Source of the DNA: an uncultured Dokdonia sp.
GTDB lineage: Bacteria > Bacteroidota > Bacteroidia > Flavobacteriales > Flavobacteriaceae
DNA length: 64,000 bases
Assembly: GCF_947492815.1 (NCBI RefSeq)
Contig: NZ_CANLOB010000003.1
Coordinates: 1-64,000, forward strand
Direction of reading: 5' to 3'
Shown here: positions 46,704-55,373 of the stretch, piece after piece
How positions within the stretch are numbered: position 1 is the first letter of the stretch
How the letters are laid out: every line of letters starts with the position of its first letter
Translations under genes and position numbers: made by a program
The notes under the pieces: generated by a model
Databases searched by the model: none
The model's input: only the letters and a program-made list of their open reading frames with translations
Told to the model about the DNA's origin: nothing

Positions 46704-47582
46704 ATGAAGTATATAGATGCATTTGTAGACGCTTTTTTAGGAACTATAGATTGGACGTGGAAATCCATACTATTTGAAGTGCCTTGGTATACCAATTATT
46801 TTTACGGACTTATTTTCATTTCCCTTATCATATGGGGGTTGGAAATTATATTCCCTTGGCGAAAAGAACAATCTATATTTAGAAAAGACTTTTGGTTAGA
46901 TGGATTTTATATGTTTTTTAATTTTTTCATTTTCTCTATTGCAATTAGTGGATTTTATAAAGTGTTGGAGGTACTGTTTAGTGATATTTCGATCACATCT
47001 AAAAGTTTAGCTTTGATAGACCCATCAAGTTGGCCAATGTGGTTACAGTTACTCGTATTTTTTATAGTGTTAGATTTTGTGCAATGGTTTACCCATACAT
47101 TACTTCATAAGTTTCCATTGCTATGGAGATTTCATAAAGTACACCATAGCGTTAAAGAGATGGGATTTGCAGCACATTTACGATATCACTGGATGGAGAA
47201 TGTACTTTACAAACCTTTAAAGACTTTTGGGATTATGATTTTAGGCGGATTTGAACCAGAGCAAGCCTATATCGTTCATTTTATAGCCATTTTGATAGGA
47301 CATTTTAATCATTCCAATATTAAGATTACGTGGGGTCCTTTAAAGTATATCATCAATAATCCTGTAATGCATTTGTATCATCATGCATATGTATTACCAG
47401 AAGGTAAATATGGCGTTAATTTTGGTATTAGTCTAAGTGTGTGGGATTATCTATTCAAAACAAATTATATCCCTGAAGATAGTGGTAAAATTACATTAGG
47501 GTTTGAAGGTGATGAGAATTTCCCAAAAGATTTTATAGGACAGAATACGTATGGGTTTGGAACTAAAAAAACAAAAGAATAG
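46704..47582 (+). CDS. Sterol desaturase/fatty acid hydroxylase family membrane protein
   Basis: This 292-residue integral membrane protein has four to five helices and the histidine clusters of the diiron fatty acid hydroxylase superfamily: HTLLH (near residue 131), HKVHH (about 146-150), and a later HLYHHAY. These bind two irons that activate oxygen to hydroxylate or desaturate a lipid. In Bacteroidota such enzymes act on membrane lipids or carotenoids; the substrate here is not clear. It converges with the Crp/Fnr gene, with only a few bases between the stop codons. Confidence 0.88.
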   Translation: MKYIDAFVDAFLGTIDWTWKSILFEVPWYTNYFYGLIFISLIIWGLEIIFPWRKEQSIFRKDFWLDGFYMFFNFFIFSIAISGFYKVLEVLFSDISITSKSLALIDPSSWPMWLQLLVFFIVLDFVQWFTHTLLHKFPLLWRFHKVHHSVKEMGFAAHLRYHWMENVLYKPLKTFGIMILGGFEPEQAYIVHFIAILIGHFNHSNIKITWGPLKYIINNPVMHLYHHAYVLPEGKYGVNFGISLSVWDYLFKTNYIPEDSGKITLGFEGDENFPKDFIGQNTYGFGTKKTKE

Positions 47583-47586
47583 TCAC

Positions 47587-48219
47587 TTAGAGCACTTTGA
47601 TAGTTCCCTGTTTTAAGATGACTTTGCCTTCGTTTTCTAACTTTTTGAGTAATCTAGAGATCACTTCACGAGAAGATCCTAAGTCATAAGCGATATGTTG
47701 ATGCGTGGTATGAAGTAGCTTATTCCCTTTAAGGGAAGCTTCTTTTTTTAAATACTCTAGTAATCGAATATCTTTATTAGAAAAAGTAAGGATTTTAATT
47801 ACATTAAGTAGTTCTTCAAACTTTACATTAAAAAGATCATAAATAAATTCATTCCATTTGGGATACTTCTTAGCAATCATCATGGCTTTATCTGATGGAA
47901 TAACAACTATTTGAGCATCTTCTTCAATAATAGCTTTTACTTGACTCGTCTCGTTACGAACCATTGTGGTAACAGACATCACACAACTTTCTCCTGGTTT
48001 AATATAATAGAGAAGTACCTCATGACCATTTTCATCTTCTTTAAATACTTTAGCTAAACCAGAGAGCAGTAAAGGAATAAGCTTTACATATCCACCTTGT
48101 TTTAAGATGACGGTTCCAGCTTCAAGTGTAATAACATTACTTATGGCAACAAGATCTTGTTTAAGTGCTGGCATGTTTGCCAGTTTTGGGAAATACTGAT
48201 CTAAAGCTTTTGCAATCAA
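47587..48219 (-). CDS. Crp/Fnr family transcriptional regulator
   Basis: This 210-residue protein has an N-terminal cyclic-nucleotide-binding-type beta-barrel (residues about 25-130, with VILKQGGYVKLIPLLLSGLAKVF) and a C-terminal winged helix-turn-helix (HQHIAYDLGSSREVISRLLKKLENEG). It lacks an N-terminal Cys cluster, so it is not a 4Fe-4S FNR. The ligand may be haem, a nucleotide or none. It overlaps the upstream methyltransferase stop by four bases. Three GTAAC-N4-GTTAC palindromes lie in this region, and this is the obvious candidate to bind them. Family call is strong; the sites are inference. Confidence 0.92.
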   Translation of the reverse strand: MIAKALDQYFPKLANMPALKQDLVAISNVITLEAGTVILKQGGYVKLIPLLLSGLAKVFKEDENGHEVLLYYIKPGESCVMSVTTMVRNETSQVKAIIEEDAQIVVIPSDKAMMIAKKYPKWNEFIYDLFNVKFEELLNVIKILTFSNKDIRLLEYLKKEASLKGNKLLHTTHQHIAYDLGSSREVISRLLKKLENEGKVILKQGTIKVL

Positions 48220-48809
48220 GAGTGTTGTTTTTTATACATTTTTATAAATAACTCTCGTCCAGCTCTACTTTCAACAGAGTTTGTAGCAGGTTCCATGATA
48301 TCAATATCAAAGTAGGGGTTGAATAATGTCTGATATTCTTTTTTATTTCCACCAAAAGGAGGGTGATCTTCATACAAAGGAGCATCAAATAATAACCCTA
48401 CTATTTTACCCGTAGGCACCAATACATCATGCATCTTTTTTACATAAGCAGGTCTTAAATTAGGAGATAATGCGCAGAAAAATGTTTGTTCAATAACAAG
48501 ATCAAAGTTCATGTCTAAGGTGAAAAAATCAGCTTGAATAAGATGCTCTTTAGGAAATGAAGGGATTCGTTGTTGTATATTTTGCAAAGGAGATATCGCA
48601 ATATCGATTACATATACATTTTTAAACCCATTTCTAAAAAGGTACTCAGCTTCATGAGCGTTACCGCTACCTGGAATTGCGATGGTAAGTTCTTTGTCCT
48701 TTAATTGGTCGATATATTCTTTTATAGGTGTTGAGATACTGCCCAAATCCCATCGTGCAGTATTTTCCTGATATCTATTTTCCCAATAATCTCCGTTAAA
48801 TTGCGCCAT
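48216..48809 (-). CDS. TPMT-like SAM-dependent methyltransferase
   Basis: This 197-residue soluble methyltransferase resembles thiopurine S-methyltransferases. The N-terminus FNGDYWENRYQENTARWDLG is typical, with Trp and Asp contacts to substrate, followed by the SAM-binding IAIPGSGNAHEAEYL and VIDIAISPLQ. TPMT-like bacterial enzymes detoxify sulfur, selenium or tellurium compounds by methylation. Being coupled to a Crp/Fnr regulator and next to a rhodanese supports a sulfur-related role. The exact acceptor is unknown. Confidence 0.88.
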   Translation of the reverse strand: MAQFNGDYWENRYQENTARWDLGSISTPIKEYIDQLKDKELTIAIPGSGNAHEAEYLFRNGFKNVYVIDIAISPLQNIQQRIPSFPKEHLIQADFFTLDMNFDLVIEQTFFCALSPNLRPAYVKKMHDVLVPTGKIVGLLFDAPLYEDHPPFGGNKKEYQTLFNPYFDIDIMEPATNSVESRAGRELFIKMYKKQHS

Positions 48810-48830
48810 ATGTATCTTACAATGTTTTAT

Positions 48831-49199
48831 CTATTGACCTTTCCATTCGCTCCAACCTCCTTTAAAGTCGTAAATACTGGTAAAACCTAAATCAGCCATG
48901 AGTTTACTAGCACGATGACTTCGTACACCAGCATGGCAGTAGATATAAATAGGCTTTGTTTTATCAAGTTTTTGAATTTCTTTTTTGAATGTTTCTTTAT
49001 CTGCAATATTAATATTGATAGCATCATCTATATGTCCTAAGTTATACTCTCTTGCAGATCGTACATCTACGAGTTGCACATCTTTACCTATAACAGATGT
49101 TTTTAGAGTTTGGATATCTATGATGTGAATGTCTTTGTTTTCTTGTGCATTACAAGCAATACAAAGCATAAAAAGTGTGATAAACCATATGTTTTTCAT
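48831..49199 (-). CDS. Rhodanese-domain lipoprotein
   Basis: I use the ATG at 49199 (122 residues), because it opens a signal sequence (MKNIWFITLFMLCIACNAQ) with a likely lipobox Cys. An upstream ATG at 49307 would only add a charged stretch. The mature part is a single rhodanese domain with VQLVDVRSAREYNLGHIDDAININ and the active-site loop YCHAGVRSHRAS, in which Cys carries the persulfide. A surface or periplasmic rhodanese moves sulfane sulfur, probably together with the transporters encoded nearby. It lies 21 bases upstream of the methyltransferase gene in the same direction. Confidence 0.9.
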   Translation of the reverse strand: MKNIWFITLFMLCIACNAQENKDIHIIDIQTLKTSVIGKDVQLVDVRSAREYNLGHIDDAININIADKETFKKEIQKLDKTKPIYIYCHAGVRSHRASKLMADLGFTSIYDFKGGWSEWKGQ

Positions 49200-49374
49200 G
49201 AGTCTTTTTCTTTTATACTGGTAGGTCATAGCATACGAAGTTACAAGAATTTTAGCATTTTTAATAGCTTTGAAATTTTGTATTATTATTAATATTCTTT
49301 CTTTCAATAGTAGTTTGTAAAAACTAAGATTTCTATGTTTATATATTTAGTTTTCAGGATTTAATGTGTGTGGG

Positions 49375-49391
49375 TACGCTTTCGCGAAAGC
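49375..49391. repeat. Truncated copy of the 20-bp palindrome
   Basis: TACGCTTTCGCGAAAGC is followed by AAAATA in place of GTA, so the last three bases are lost. It lies upstream of the rhodanese gene and downstream of the TauE/SafE gene. Confidence 0.85.
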
Positions 49392-49419
49392 AAAATAAAC
49401 AAGCTTCCCTTTAATAAAA

Positions 49420-49435
49420 AGTAACTTTAGTTACC
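49420..49435. promoter_or_regulatory. Crp/Fnr-type palindrome, site C
   Basis: AGTAACTTTAGTTACC has perfect GTAAC and GTTAC half-sites four bases apart. It lies about 220 bases upstream of the rhodanese start and directly beyond the TauE/SafE stop codon. Confidence 0.55.
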
Positions 49436-49438
49436 TTG

Positions 49439-50239
49439 TTATTTTGTAAACTCCTTAACGATAATATAGATTGCCATAATGAGTACAAACCATCCAAATC
49501 CTTTTTTAAGTTTCTTGCCATTTATAAAATTAGTCAACCACATTCCAATAAAGATACCTACAACAGAAATACTTGTAAAGCTTAAAAGAAATGACCAATC
49601 TATCATTAGGTTTTCAATATCACCTATAAAACCAATTAATGATTTTATGGCTATAATAAGAAGTGAAGTAGCGACTGCTTTTTTCATCGGAAGCTTTGTT
49701 AATAATACCAATGCAGGAATGATCAAGAAACCTCCTCCTGCTCCGACAATACCTGTTAAAAAACCAACAACAATCCCTTCTATAAAAATTAAAGGGTAAT
49801 TATAACTCACTTTAGTTTCTTGCTGATCATTTTTACGTTTAGAACGTATCATAGAAACAGATGTTAGTAACATGATAAAAGCAAAAAAGATCATAATCCC
49901 TATGCTTTTGGTAATTACAAAACCCTCAATAGTAATTACTTCTTCAGGAATATTAGGGACTACAAATTTTCTAGTAGTATATACAGCAAGAAAAGCAGGA
50001 ATAGCAAAAACGATAGCAGTTCTAAAGTTTACCAATCCTTTTCTGATATTATGAATAGCACCTACAAGAGCAGAGATACCTACTACAAAAAGAGAATATG
50101 CTGTTGCCGTAACAGGATTCAAATACAAAAGGTATACGAGTATAGGTACCGTTAATATAGAACCTCCACCTCCTATAAGGCCTAGGATGATACCTATGCA
50201 CAAGGCACTAATGTAACCGAGAATTTGGGTAATATCCAT
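49439..50239 (-). CDS. TauE/SafE family sulfite/sulfur compound exporter
   Basis: This 266-residue membrane protein has about eight helices and the duplicated glycine-rich motifs of the family: GLIGGGGSILTVPILVYLL near residue 20 and GIVGAGGGFLIIPALVLLTKLPMKKAVATSLL near 165. These proteins export sulfite, sulfoacetate or related anions. It is the first gene of the minus-strand sulfur group and has a long non-coding region upstream. The exact substrate is not readable. Confidence 0.9.
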   Translation of the reverse strand: MDITQILGYISALCIGIILGLIGGGGSILTVPILVYLLYLNPVTATAYSLFVVGISALVGAIHNIRKGLVNFRTAIVFAIPAFLAVYTTRKFVVPNIPEEVITIEGFVITKSIGIMIFFAFIMLLTSVSMIRSKRKNDQQETKVSYNYPLIFIEGIVVGFLTGIVGAGGGFLIIPALVLLTKLPMKKAVATSLLIIAIKSLIGFIGDIENLMIDWSFLLSFTSISVVGIFIGMWLTNFINGKKLKKGFGWFVLIMAIYIIVKEFTK

Positions 50240-50370
50240 TAGTAGGTAGTGAGTATTTGATAATTATAGATGTTCTATTTATGGCAAATGTATTTTTCAT
50301 GCCATTTTACCTTGTCTCTTCTAGGGTTTCTAATAAAAGAATCAATATAGTAATTTATTAGTGAAACACT

Positions 50371-50680
50371 ATTTTGTAAAGTCTGTAAGACGCATACACA
50401 ATAGATAGTTGAACTAATCCCGCTTTTTCAGCGGGATCTTGGTTTAATACCTCGACCCTTGGGTCGATTCCTTTTACTGGGTCCTGGGCTTGCCCTGGGG
50501 TTTAATACCTTTTATTTTGTAAAGTCTGTAAGACGGATACAAAATAGATAGTTAAACCCGCCTCTACGGACAGTGAGGCTAATCTCTCTTTTTCAGCAAA
50601 ATTTGGATTTAATAGCTCGACCCTTGTGGCAATTCCTTTTATCGGCTCTGGAGCTTGCCTTGAAGTTGAATACCTTTTAT
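50371..50680. repeat. Imperfect tandem duplication in a non-coding stretch
   Basis: Two units of about 145-165 bases start at 50371 and 50514. Both open with ATTTTGTAAAGTCTGTAAGA, continue with an AGATAGTT block and a variable CCCGC / TTTTTCAGC block, then CTCGACCCTTG, TTCCTTTTA, GGCTTGCC or AGCTTGCC, and end in TACCTTTTAT. The first unit contains small hairpins such as CCCGC...GCGGG and CGACCC...GGGTCG. It sits in the 568-base gap between the sulfur genes and the second biosynthetic operon. I see no gene in it. Confidence 0.75.
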
Positions 50681-50752
50681 TGGGTATAGTTTGTAGTTAG
50701 TGTTTTGACTTAGATGATGAATAGGTGATCAAAATATTAATAATGTCATTAT

Positions 50753-50780
50753 AAAAAAGAGGCATACATACCTCTTTTTT
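50753..50780. terminator. Bidirectional terminator at the end of the second biosynthetic operon
   Basis: AAAAAAGAGG and CCTCTTTTTT form a 10-bp stem around an 8-base loop (CATACATA). On the minus strand it follows the aminotransferase stop by about 28 bases and ends in a T-run, so it should end the long leftward operon. Confidence 0.85.
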
Positions 50781-50807
50781 TATCTAAGTTATGCATTGAT
50801 ATTACTA

Positions 50808-51974
50808 CTATATAGCAATTTCTTCTGTAAGTTTTTGTATTCCAGAAAGTACATCATTAATACGATGTAGTTCTTCATTTGGTAATATGACAGGAGCAGG
50901 AAGTGTAATTGTTCTAGGGACAGTTACTGTTGCTTTAGGCGTGTATGTTTTTACTAAAGACTCTTTATAATCTTCCCAATTAAAAATACTCCGTTCACTT
51001 AGTAATGGCCAGTAATGATTTTTCTCTACAGGAATGCCTTGTTCTTTTAAATATACTTCAATAGTTTCTGTAGATATATTTTTATAGACTTGCTCATCTA
51101 TTTTTAAAATAACGCGCCAGTACACCCTAGTAGAACCTGAAAAAACCTGTTGAGGGATAAACCCATGGTTTTTAAATATTTCTTCAATAGATTGACATGT
51201 TGCTATTAGAAATTCTTTTTTCTCCTCATATCTTTTTATTTGAGGCATAGCCAGTGCCATAGCAAATGGATGTGGGCGTAATTTTAACCCTACCGCATTT
51301 CCTTTCCAGTCACTTTCTTTAAGATCCATAGGAGCACGATTAATATGGCCATAGGTAATCATAGCATCTCGTAATTGTATATCATCTGTAACTGCACATC
51401 CTAGTTCACCTCCTGTAATTAATTTATTGAGACCTAATGAATAACAAGCAATAGTAACTGCTTTTGCTAGAGGTTCTTCATTATACATTGCTCCATGTGC
51501 ATGTGCAGCATCAGCAACAATAGGTAGAGACGTGACTTCTTTTATAGCATTATAATCTGCTGGAACTCCCCAAGGATTATGAACAAAGATTGCTTTTGTT
51601 TTAGAAGTAATATTTTCCTTAATACTTTGTGGGTCAATTGTAAATGTATCTGTTTGAATATCACAAGGAACAATACTAGCTCCTAAAGTGAGTATAGGAG
51701 CAATGGTACCTTCAAACCCATAATTACTTACAATAACCTCATCTCCTTTACGAACACCTACCGCCCATAAAGCAGCAAGAATAGATGAAGTGCCACTATT
51801 AAAAGCAACACTGTATTGAGTTCCTGAAAATTTAGCAAACCGCTTTTCAAAACGAGCCATTAATCCACCCGAAACAATAGATAATTGATTTTCATCAATA
51901 GTCTTTATGACAGATAATTTATCTTCCTCTCTTATCTCAGTATAATGTCCTTTCCAAGTATTATGTAGTAGCAT
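50808..51974 (-). CDS. DegT/DnrJ/EryC1/StrS-type PLP aminotransferase
   Basis: This 388-residue enzyme belongs to the family that aminates keto-sugars or keto-cyclitols, including AHBA-synthase-like members. The PLP-binding features are visible: NSGTSSILAAL (about 59-69) for the phosphate, Asp155 in VADAAHAHG for the pyridine nitrogen, and Lys184 in SLGLNKLITGGELG for the Schiff base. It overlaps the oxidoreductase gene by 14 bases. This pairing of an NAD-dependent Gfo/Idh/MocA enzyme with a DegT aminotransferase is used to make 3-amino sugars and aminocyclitols. It is the last gene of the operon. Confidence 0.92.
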   Translation of the reverse strand: MLLHNTWKGHYTEIREEDKLSVIKTIDENQLSIVSGGLMARFEKRFAKFSGTQYSVAFNSGTSSILAALWAVGVRKGDEVIVSNYGFEGTIAPILTLGASIVPCDIQTDTFTIDPQSIKENITSKTKAIFVHNPWGVPADYNAIKEVTSLPIVADAAHAHGAMYNEEPLAKAVTIACYSLGLNKLITGGELGCAVTDDIQLRDAMITYGHINRAPMDLKESDWKGNAVGLKLRPHPFAMALAMPQIKRYEEKKEFLIATCQSIEEIFKNHGFIPQQVFSGSTRVYWRVILKIDEQVYKNISTETIEVYLKEQGIPVEKNHYWPLLSERSIFNWEDYKESLVKTYTPKATVTVPRTITLPAPVILPNEELHRINDVLSGIQKLTEEIAI

Positions 51975-53052
51975 AGCTATTGGTGTTAATTAATATTTCT
52001 TGTACATCAACATAAGTTTGTTGTCTTGATGATGTGTATAGAGCGTCAATAGTATTTACAATATTTAATGCGTGTTGTTGATCATCTTTAATATCTATAG
52101 AACCTTGTATAGCTTCTATAAATGCTTTGATTTGTGGTCTATGTGAGATGCCATAATAATCTGTTCCCGCAGAAGAAGATTGAGGCGCATCTAATATTTC
52201 AGAGAATTGCTTTCTCCATAATTTCATTTCCTTTTTAGATTTTAACTCAAAGCGAAATAATTGGTTAGGATGTGAAATGTCAAAAGAAATAACGCCTTTA
52301 TCACTTATAATTTCAATCATATTCCTCCAAGAAGATCCTCCAGCTCCACATACACTTAGAGATGCTAGAGCTCTATTTTTAAATCGTAAAGAAGCTGTGA
52401 AAACATCTTCTGTTTCCATTACTTCTGTATTGGTGGTATGTTGATGAGCCATAACATTATCTACAGAACCACAAAGCCATATCATAAGATCTAACACATG
52501 ATATGCCTGATTAATGAGTACAGACCCTCCTTCACGACGTAAACTACCACGCCATTCACTTTCTGAATAATATGATGGTGGACGATTACATTCTAGATGA
52601 CCTCTCAACATACTTATTGTCCCCATAGCACCAGAATCAATCATCTCTTTTATTTTAATGAGTAGTACATCGTAATGATGTTGCACAATAGGCATAACAA
52701 TAAGACCACGTTCTCTTGCAGTTTCTACAAGTTGTTCTCCTTCTTCAAGTTTAATAACAAAGGGTTTTTCGAGCAATACATGTTTATTTGCCTCTACAGC
52801 TTGTTGTGCCATAGATCCATGGAGATCATGAGGGACATTTAAAGAAACGCTATGTAATGTGTCATCTTCCAATGCCTTGGCATAATCATCTGTATAGTTG
52901 GGAATATCAAAACGTTCGGCAAATGCTTTTGCAACTTCAATATCTTTATCTATAGCATAGCTGATTTTTACATTTTCGATGCGAGTGAGGCCATCTACAT
53001 GGTTTGGCGCAATTCTTCCACATCCTACGATAGCGTGATTAATTGTTTTCAT
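51961..53052 (-). CDS. Gfo/Idh/MocA family NAD(P)-dependent oxidoreductase
   Basis: This 363-residue dehydrogenase has an N-terminal Rossmann fold (HAIVGCGRIAPNHVDGL) and the family's EKPFVIKLEEGEQLV motif with the catalytic Lys. The C-terminal alpha/beta domain contains NQAYHVLDLMIWLCG, typical for sugar-type substrates. These enzymes oxidise a sugar or cyclitol hydroxyl to a ketone, which the aminotransferase encoded next can convert to an amine. It overlaps that gene by 14 bases and is separated from the glycosyltransferase gene by about 80 bases containing a palindrome. Confidence 0.92.
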   Translation of the reverse strand: MKTINHAIVGCGRIAPNHVDGLTRIENVKISYAIDKDIEVAKAFAERFDIPNYTDDYAKALEDDTLHSVSLNVPHDLHGSMAQQAVEANKHVLLEKPFVIKLEEGEQLVETARERGLIVMPIVQHHYDVLLIKIKEMIDSGAMGTISMLRGHLECNRPPSYYSESEWRGSLRREGGSVLINQAYHVLDLMIWLCGSVDNVMAHQHTTNTEVMETEDVFTASLRFKNRALASLSVCGAGGSSWRNMIEIISDKGVISFDISHPNQLFRFELKSKKEMKLWRKQFSEILDAPQSSSAGTDYYGISHRPQIKAFIEAIQGSIDIKDDQQHALNIVNTIDALYTSSRQQTYVDVQEILINTNSYATT

Positions 53053-53101
53053 GAGTATCTATTCTTTGGCGTTAATATTTTAAAAAAGAGATGTTGGTAA
53101 G

Positions 53102-53121
53102 TACGCTTTCGCGAAAGCGTA
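53102..53121. repeat. 20-bp palindrome, copy 7
   Basis: Perfect copy in the widest gap of the second operon, between the glycosyltransferase fusion and the Gfo/Idh/MocA gene. Confidence 0.95.
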
Positions 53122-53133
53122 TACCACCTCCTT

Positions 53134-55071
53134 TTATGTATTTGTATATTCTAATTGTTGCGTAATCTCGTGAGTAGACAAGAGGGTAATTCCTCTTTCT
53201 GCTAATAGATTAGGCAATTCCTTGTCTGTTAATATATTTATCTCTGTTTCTCGATGCCTGTTGTGGGTAGATAGATGTTCTAATTCTGTATCAGAAAACC
53301 CTGGATGACAAGCAATTTCTAAAACCCCTTCATTATTGATTTGTTGAAAACCTTCATCTATTAGGTTCAATAAATATTCCTTGCTTAATTGATTTCCATA
53401 CCATTTTCTTACTGTGTATTCTGAAGATGTAATGCCTTGGCTTTTAAAATAATGATGTATTAATTTAGAATCGCCTGACCTCACATATAGTTGATGTTTT
53501 TTAGCAAAATTTGCAATTACAGGAAGTAATTTTGGAAGTAAATGAACATTGTGATGGCTATCAACATACGCAGGTTGAATTCCCCAACTTTGTAACCTCT
53601 TTAATTGTGCTTCCCATTCTTTTTCAACTTGTGATATATCTAAACTCTTTGATAATTTAAAACGTTTATGAGGAAAATTACCATTAGAAGTTACTAGTGT
53701 AGGAACCTCATTAGGGTCTAAACAAGGAGTTCCTCCAGTAAGTTGTAAATGGAGTCCGATTCTATTTTTTAGAGTGTCTTTTACTTTGGTAATATGTGCT
53801 TCTGCATTAGGAATACAAACCATAGCTGCAGTATCTGTTACGATCCCATCTGTAATAGACGTAGTAATACCTTGAGTTACGCCTTTTGTAAGTCCAAGAT
53901 CATCTGCATGTATTGTAAGTATTTTTTTTGCTTTTACTTTATGAGAAGAGGCCTGATTTTTATGAGCTAAGTCTATCATATATTTAGCAGCTTGGGTAGC
54001 TCCGTCTATTCTAAATGGTAATTCATGTGATCGTAATGGAGCCTTAAGCCCTTTATGAATTAAGGCTTCAAGTTTTGTTGCTAATTGGCTATTATGTTCT
54101 CTAAGAATCCAGATGTTTTCTACTGTTTCTGATAATCTTAAAGCACGAACTTCTTGCTCGTCATCTTGACCAACATATGGAATGAAAATGATAGGTAATC
54201 TACTTCTTACTAACGAAAACGCAGAGTTGTATCCAGCTCTAGCAATTATGACATCAGCATCATGTGTAAGTTCTTGCAAACTTGCTTGCGTAAGTAGTGT
54301 AATGTTTTTCTCACCAATACATAATTTTTCATAAGCAATCTTATCTCCCAATGGCCCCATTACCCATTTTAAAGTCACATTATGTTCACGATGCACTCTG
54401 GTGGCTTGCAACACTTTCTCAAATAATTCCAATCCTACAATCCCACTTCCCACAGATACGGCGATGCATTTATTGGAAGATAGATTACGTTGTTCTTCAT
54501 TTTTTAGAGCAAACGCCACAGGTCTGGTTATAATTCCTGTATGATACTGTATCATGTTTCCTTCTGAATACTTGAATTCAAAATCATACCAAGATTGATC
54601 ACTATAAATAAAAGCATGTGAGTATAGTCTTAGTAATTTTTTTAAGTGAGGAGTTCTAGGTGCAAAACGCTTATGAAATGGATATGGAACTCCTAAAATA
54701 AACTGAGTATGCCATTTGTTTTTAATGGTCTTTTTGAAAAGATCAATAAACTCATCATACATGCCATATGGCATATGATCTGTTAGAAACACGTCTATAG
54801 AATGATTTTCAAAATAGGAAACAATAATCTGAGTGCGTTCCATAATTTTTGTCCTAATAAGTGTAAAATCATGTAGATCTACAGGAACTTTAGGCAACTC
54901 AACAATTTGGATATTAGGATGAATAAAAAAATCAACCTTGTTTAAAGGGTCTGCAAATAAGGTACAGGTTATATCTGGGTCTTGCTCAACAACAGCATTA
55001 ATAATAGCTGTTGTTCGTGATACATGACCCAGTCCAAAGTGAAAATGACTATAAAATGCGAGGTGCTTCAT
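53134..55071 (-). CDS. Fusion: glycosyltransferase + ChbG/YdjC-like deacetylase
   Basis: This 645-residue protein joins two enzymes. Residues 1 to about 370 form a GT-B glycosyltransferase resembling MurG-like and natural-product glycosyltransferases: HFHFGLGHVSRTTAI at the start and ARAGYNSAFSLVRSRLPIIFIPY near 275 for nucleotide-sugar binding. Residues 380-640 are a ChbG/YdjC-type carbohydrate deacetylase with HADDLGLTKG (His388, Asp390, Asp391) and DSHHNVHLLPK (Asp504, His506, His507, His510), the metal and catalytic sites. The order suggests transfer of an N-acetylated sugar such as GlcNAc and then removal of the acetyl group to leave a free amine, as separate enzymes do in teicoplanin-type pathways. 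The sugar and acceptor are inferred. Confidence 0.85.
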   Translation of the reverse strand: MKHLAFYSHFHFGLGHVSRTTAIINAVVEQDPDITCTLFADPLNKVDFFIHPNIQIVELPKVPVDLHDFTLIRTKIMERTQIIVSYFENHSIDVFLTDHMPYGMYDEFIDLFKKTIKNKWHTQFILGVPYPFHKRFAPRTPHLKKLLRLYSHAFIYSDQSWYDFEFKYSEGNMIQYHTGIITRPVAFALKNEEQRNLSSNKCIAVSVGSGIVGLELFEKVLQATRVHREHNVTLKWVMGPLGDKIAYEKLCIGEKNITLLTQASLQELTHDADVIIARAGYNSAFSLVRSRLPIIFIPYVGQDDEQEVRALRLSETVENIWILREHNSQLATKLEALIHKGLKAPLRSHELPFRIDGATQAAKYMIDLAHKNQASSHKVKAKKILTIHADDLGLTKGVTQGITTSITDGIVTDTAAMVCIPNAEAHITKVKDTLKNRIGLHLQLTGGTPCLDPNEVPTLVTSNGNFPHKRFKLSKSLDISQVEKEWEAQLKRLQSWGIQPAYVDSHHNVHLLPKLLPVIANFAKKHQLYVRSGDSKLIHHYFKSQGITSSEYTVRKWYGNQLSKEYLLNLIDEGFQQINNEGVLEIACHPGFSDTELEHLSTHNRHRETEINILTDKELPNLLAERGITLLSTHEITQQLEYTNT

Positions 55072-55089
55072 GAGAGGGGGATATTTATA

Positions 55090-55362
55090 TTATTGATTTT
55101 GGTATATATAATCTACAAGTTGATCAACTTCAAGTTCGTTTTTGAATGCTCCATCTTTCATGATCAATTGCTCAAAAGGGAATTTTTTTTGAAATTCCAT
55201 ATCGATGTTTGCCATAAAATGAATCATGTTTACAGATGTAAAACACAGATCTTCATTTAATTTTGTCTCTTGATTGATTTCTTCATCTAAATCCCAATCT
55301 TCTACAAAGTTTTCAAGAATTGTAATGATTTTTCCTTCCGTTTCTTCTTTTGTTAGTTTCAT
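55090..55362 (-). CDS. Free acyl carrier protein
   Basis: This 90-residue acidic helical protein matches acyl carrier proteins. The usual DSL is replaced by FTSVNMIHF with the predicted phosphopantetheine Ser43, preceded by LNEDL. Its gene lies 11 bases after the stop of the large PKS-like gene, which carries its own PPTase domain that presumably modifies this ACP, because the big protein has no carrier domain. It is the only carrier visible in the second operon. Confidence 0.88.
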   Translation of the reverse strand: MKLTKEETEGKIITILENFVEDWDLDEEINQETKLNEDLCFTSVNMIHFMANIDMEFQKKFPFEQLIMKDGAFKNELEVDQLVDYIYQNQ

Positions 55363-55373
55363 AATCTTGAGTT

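Noticed and set aside
49479..49799. A rightward frame opposite the TauE/SafE gene
   Set aside because: It is a shadow of a clear membrane transporter gene with conserved glycine motifs on the minus strand.
50371..50680. Possible CRISPR array in the repeated non-coding stretch
   Set aside because: There are only two long, imperfect units, no short identical repeats with unique spacers, and no cas genes.
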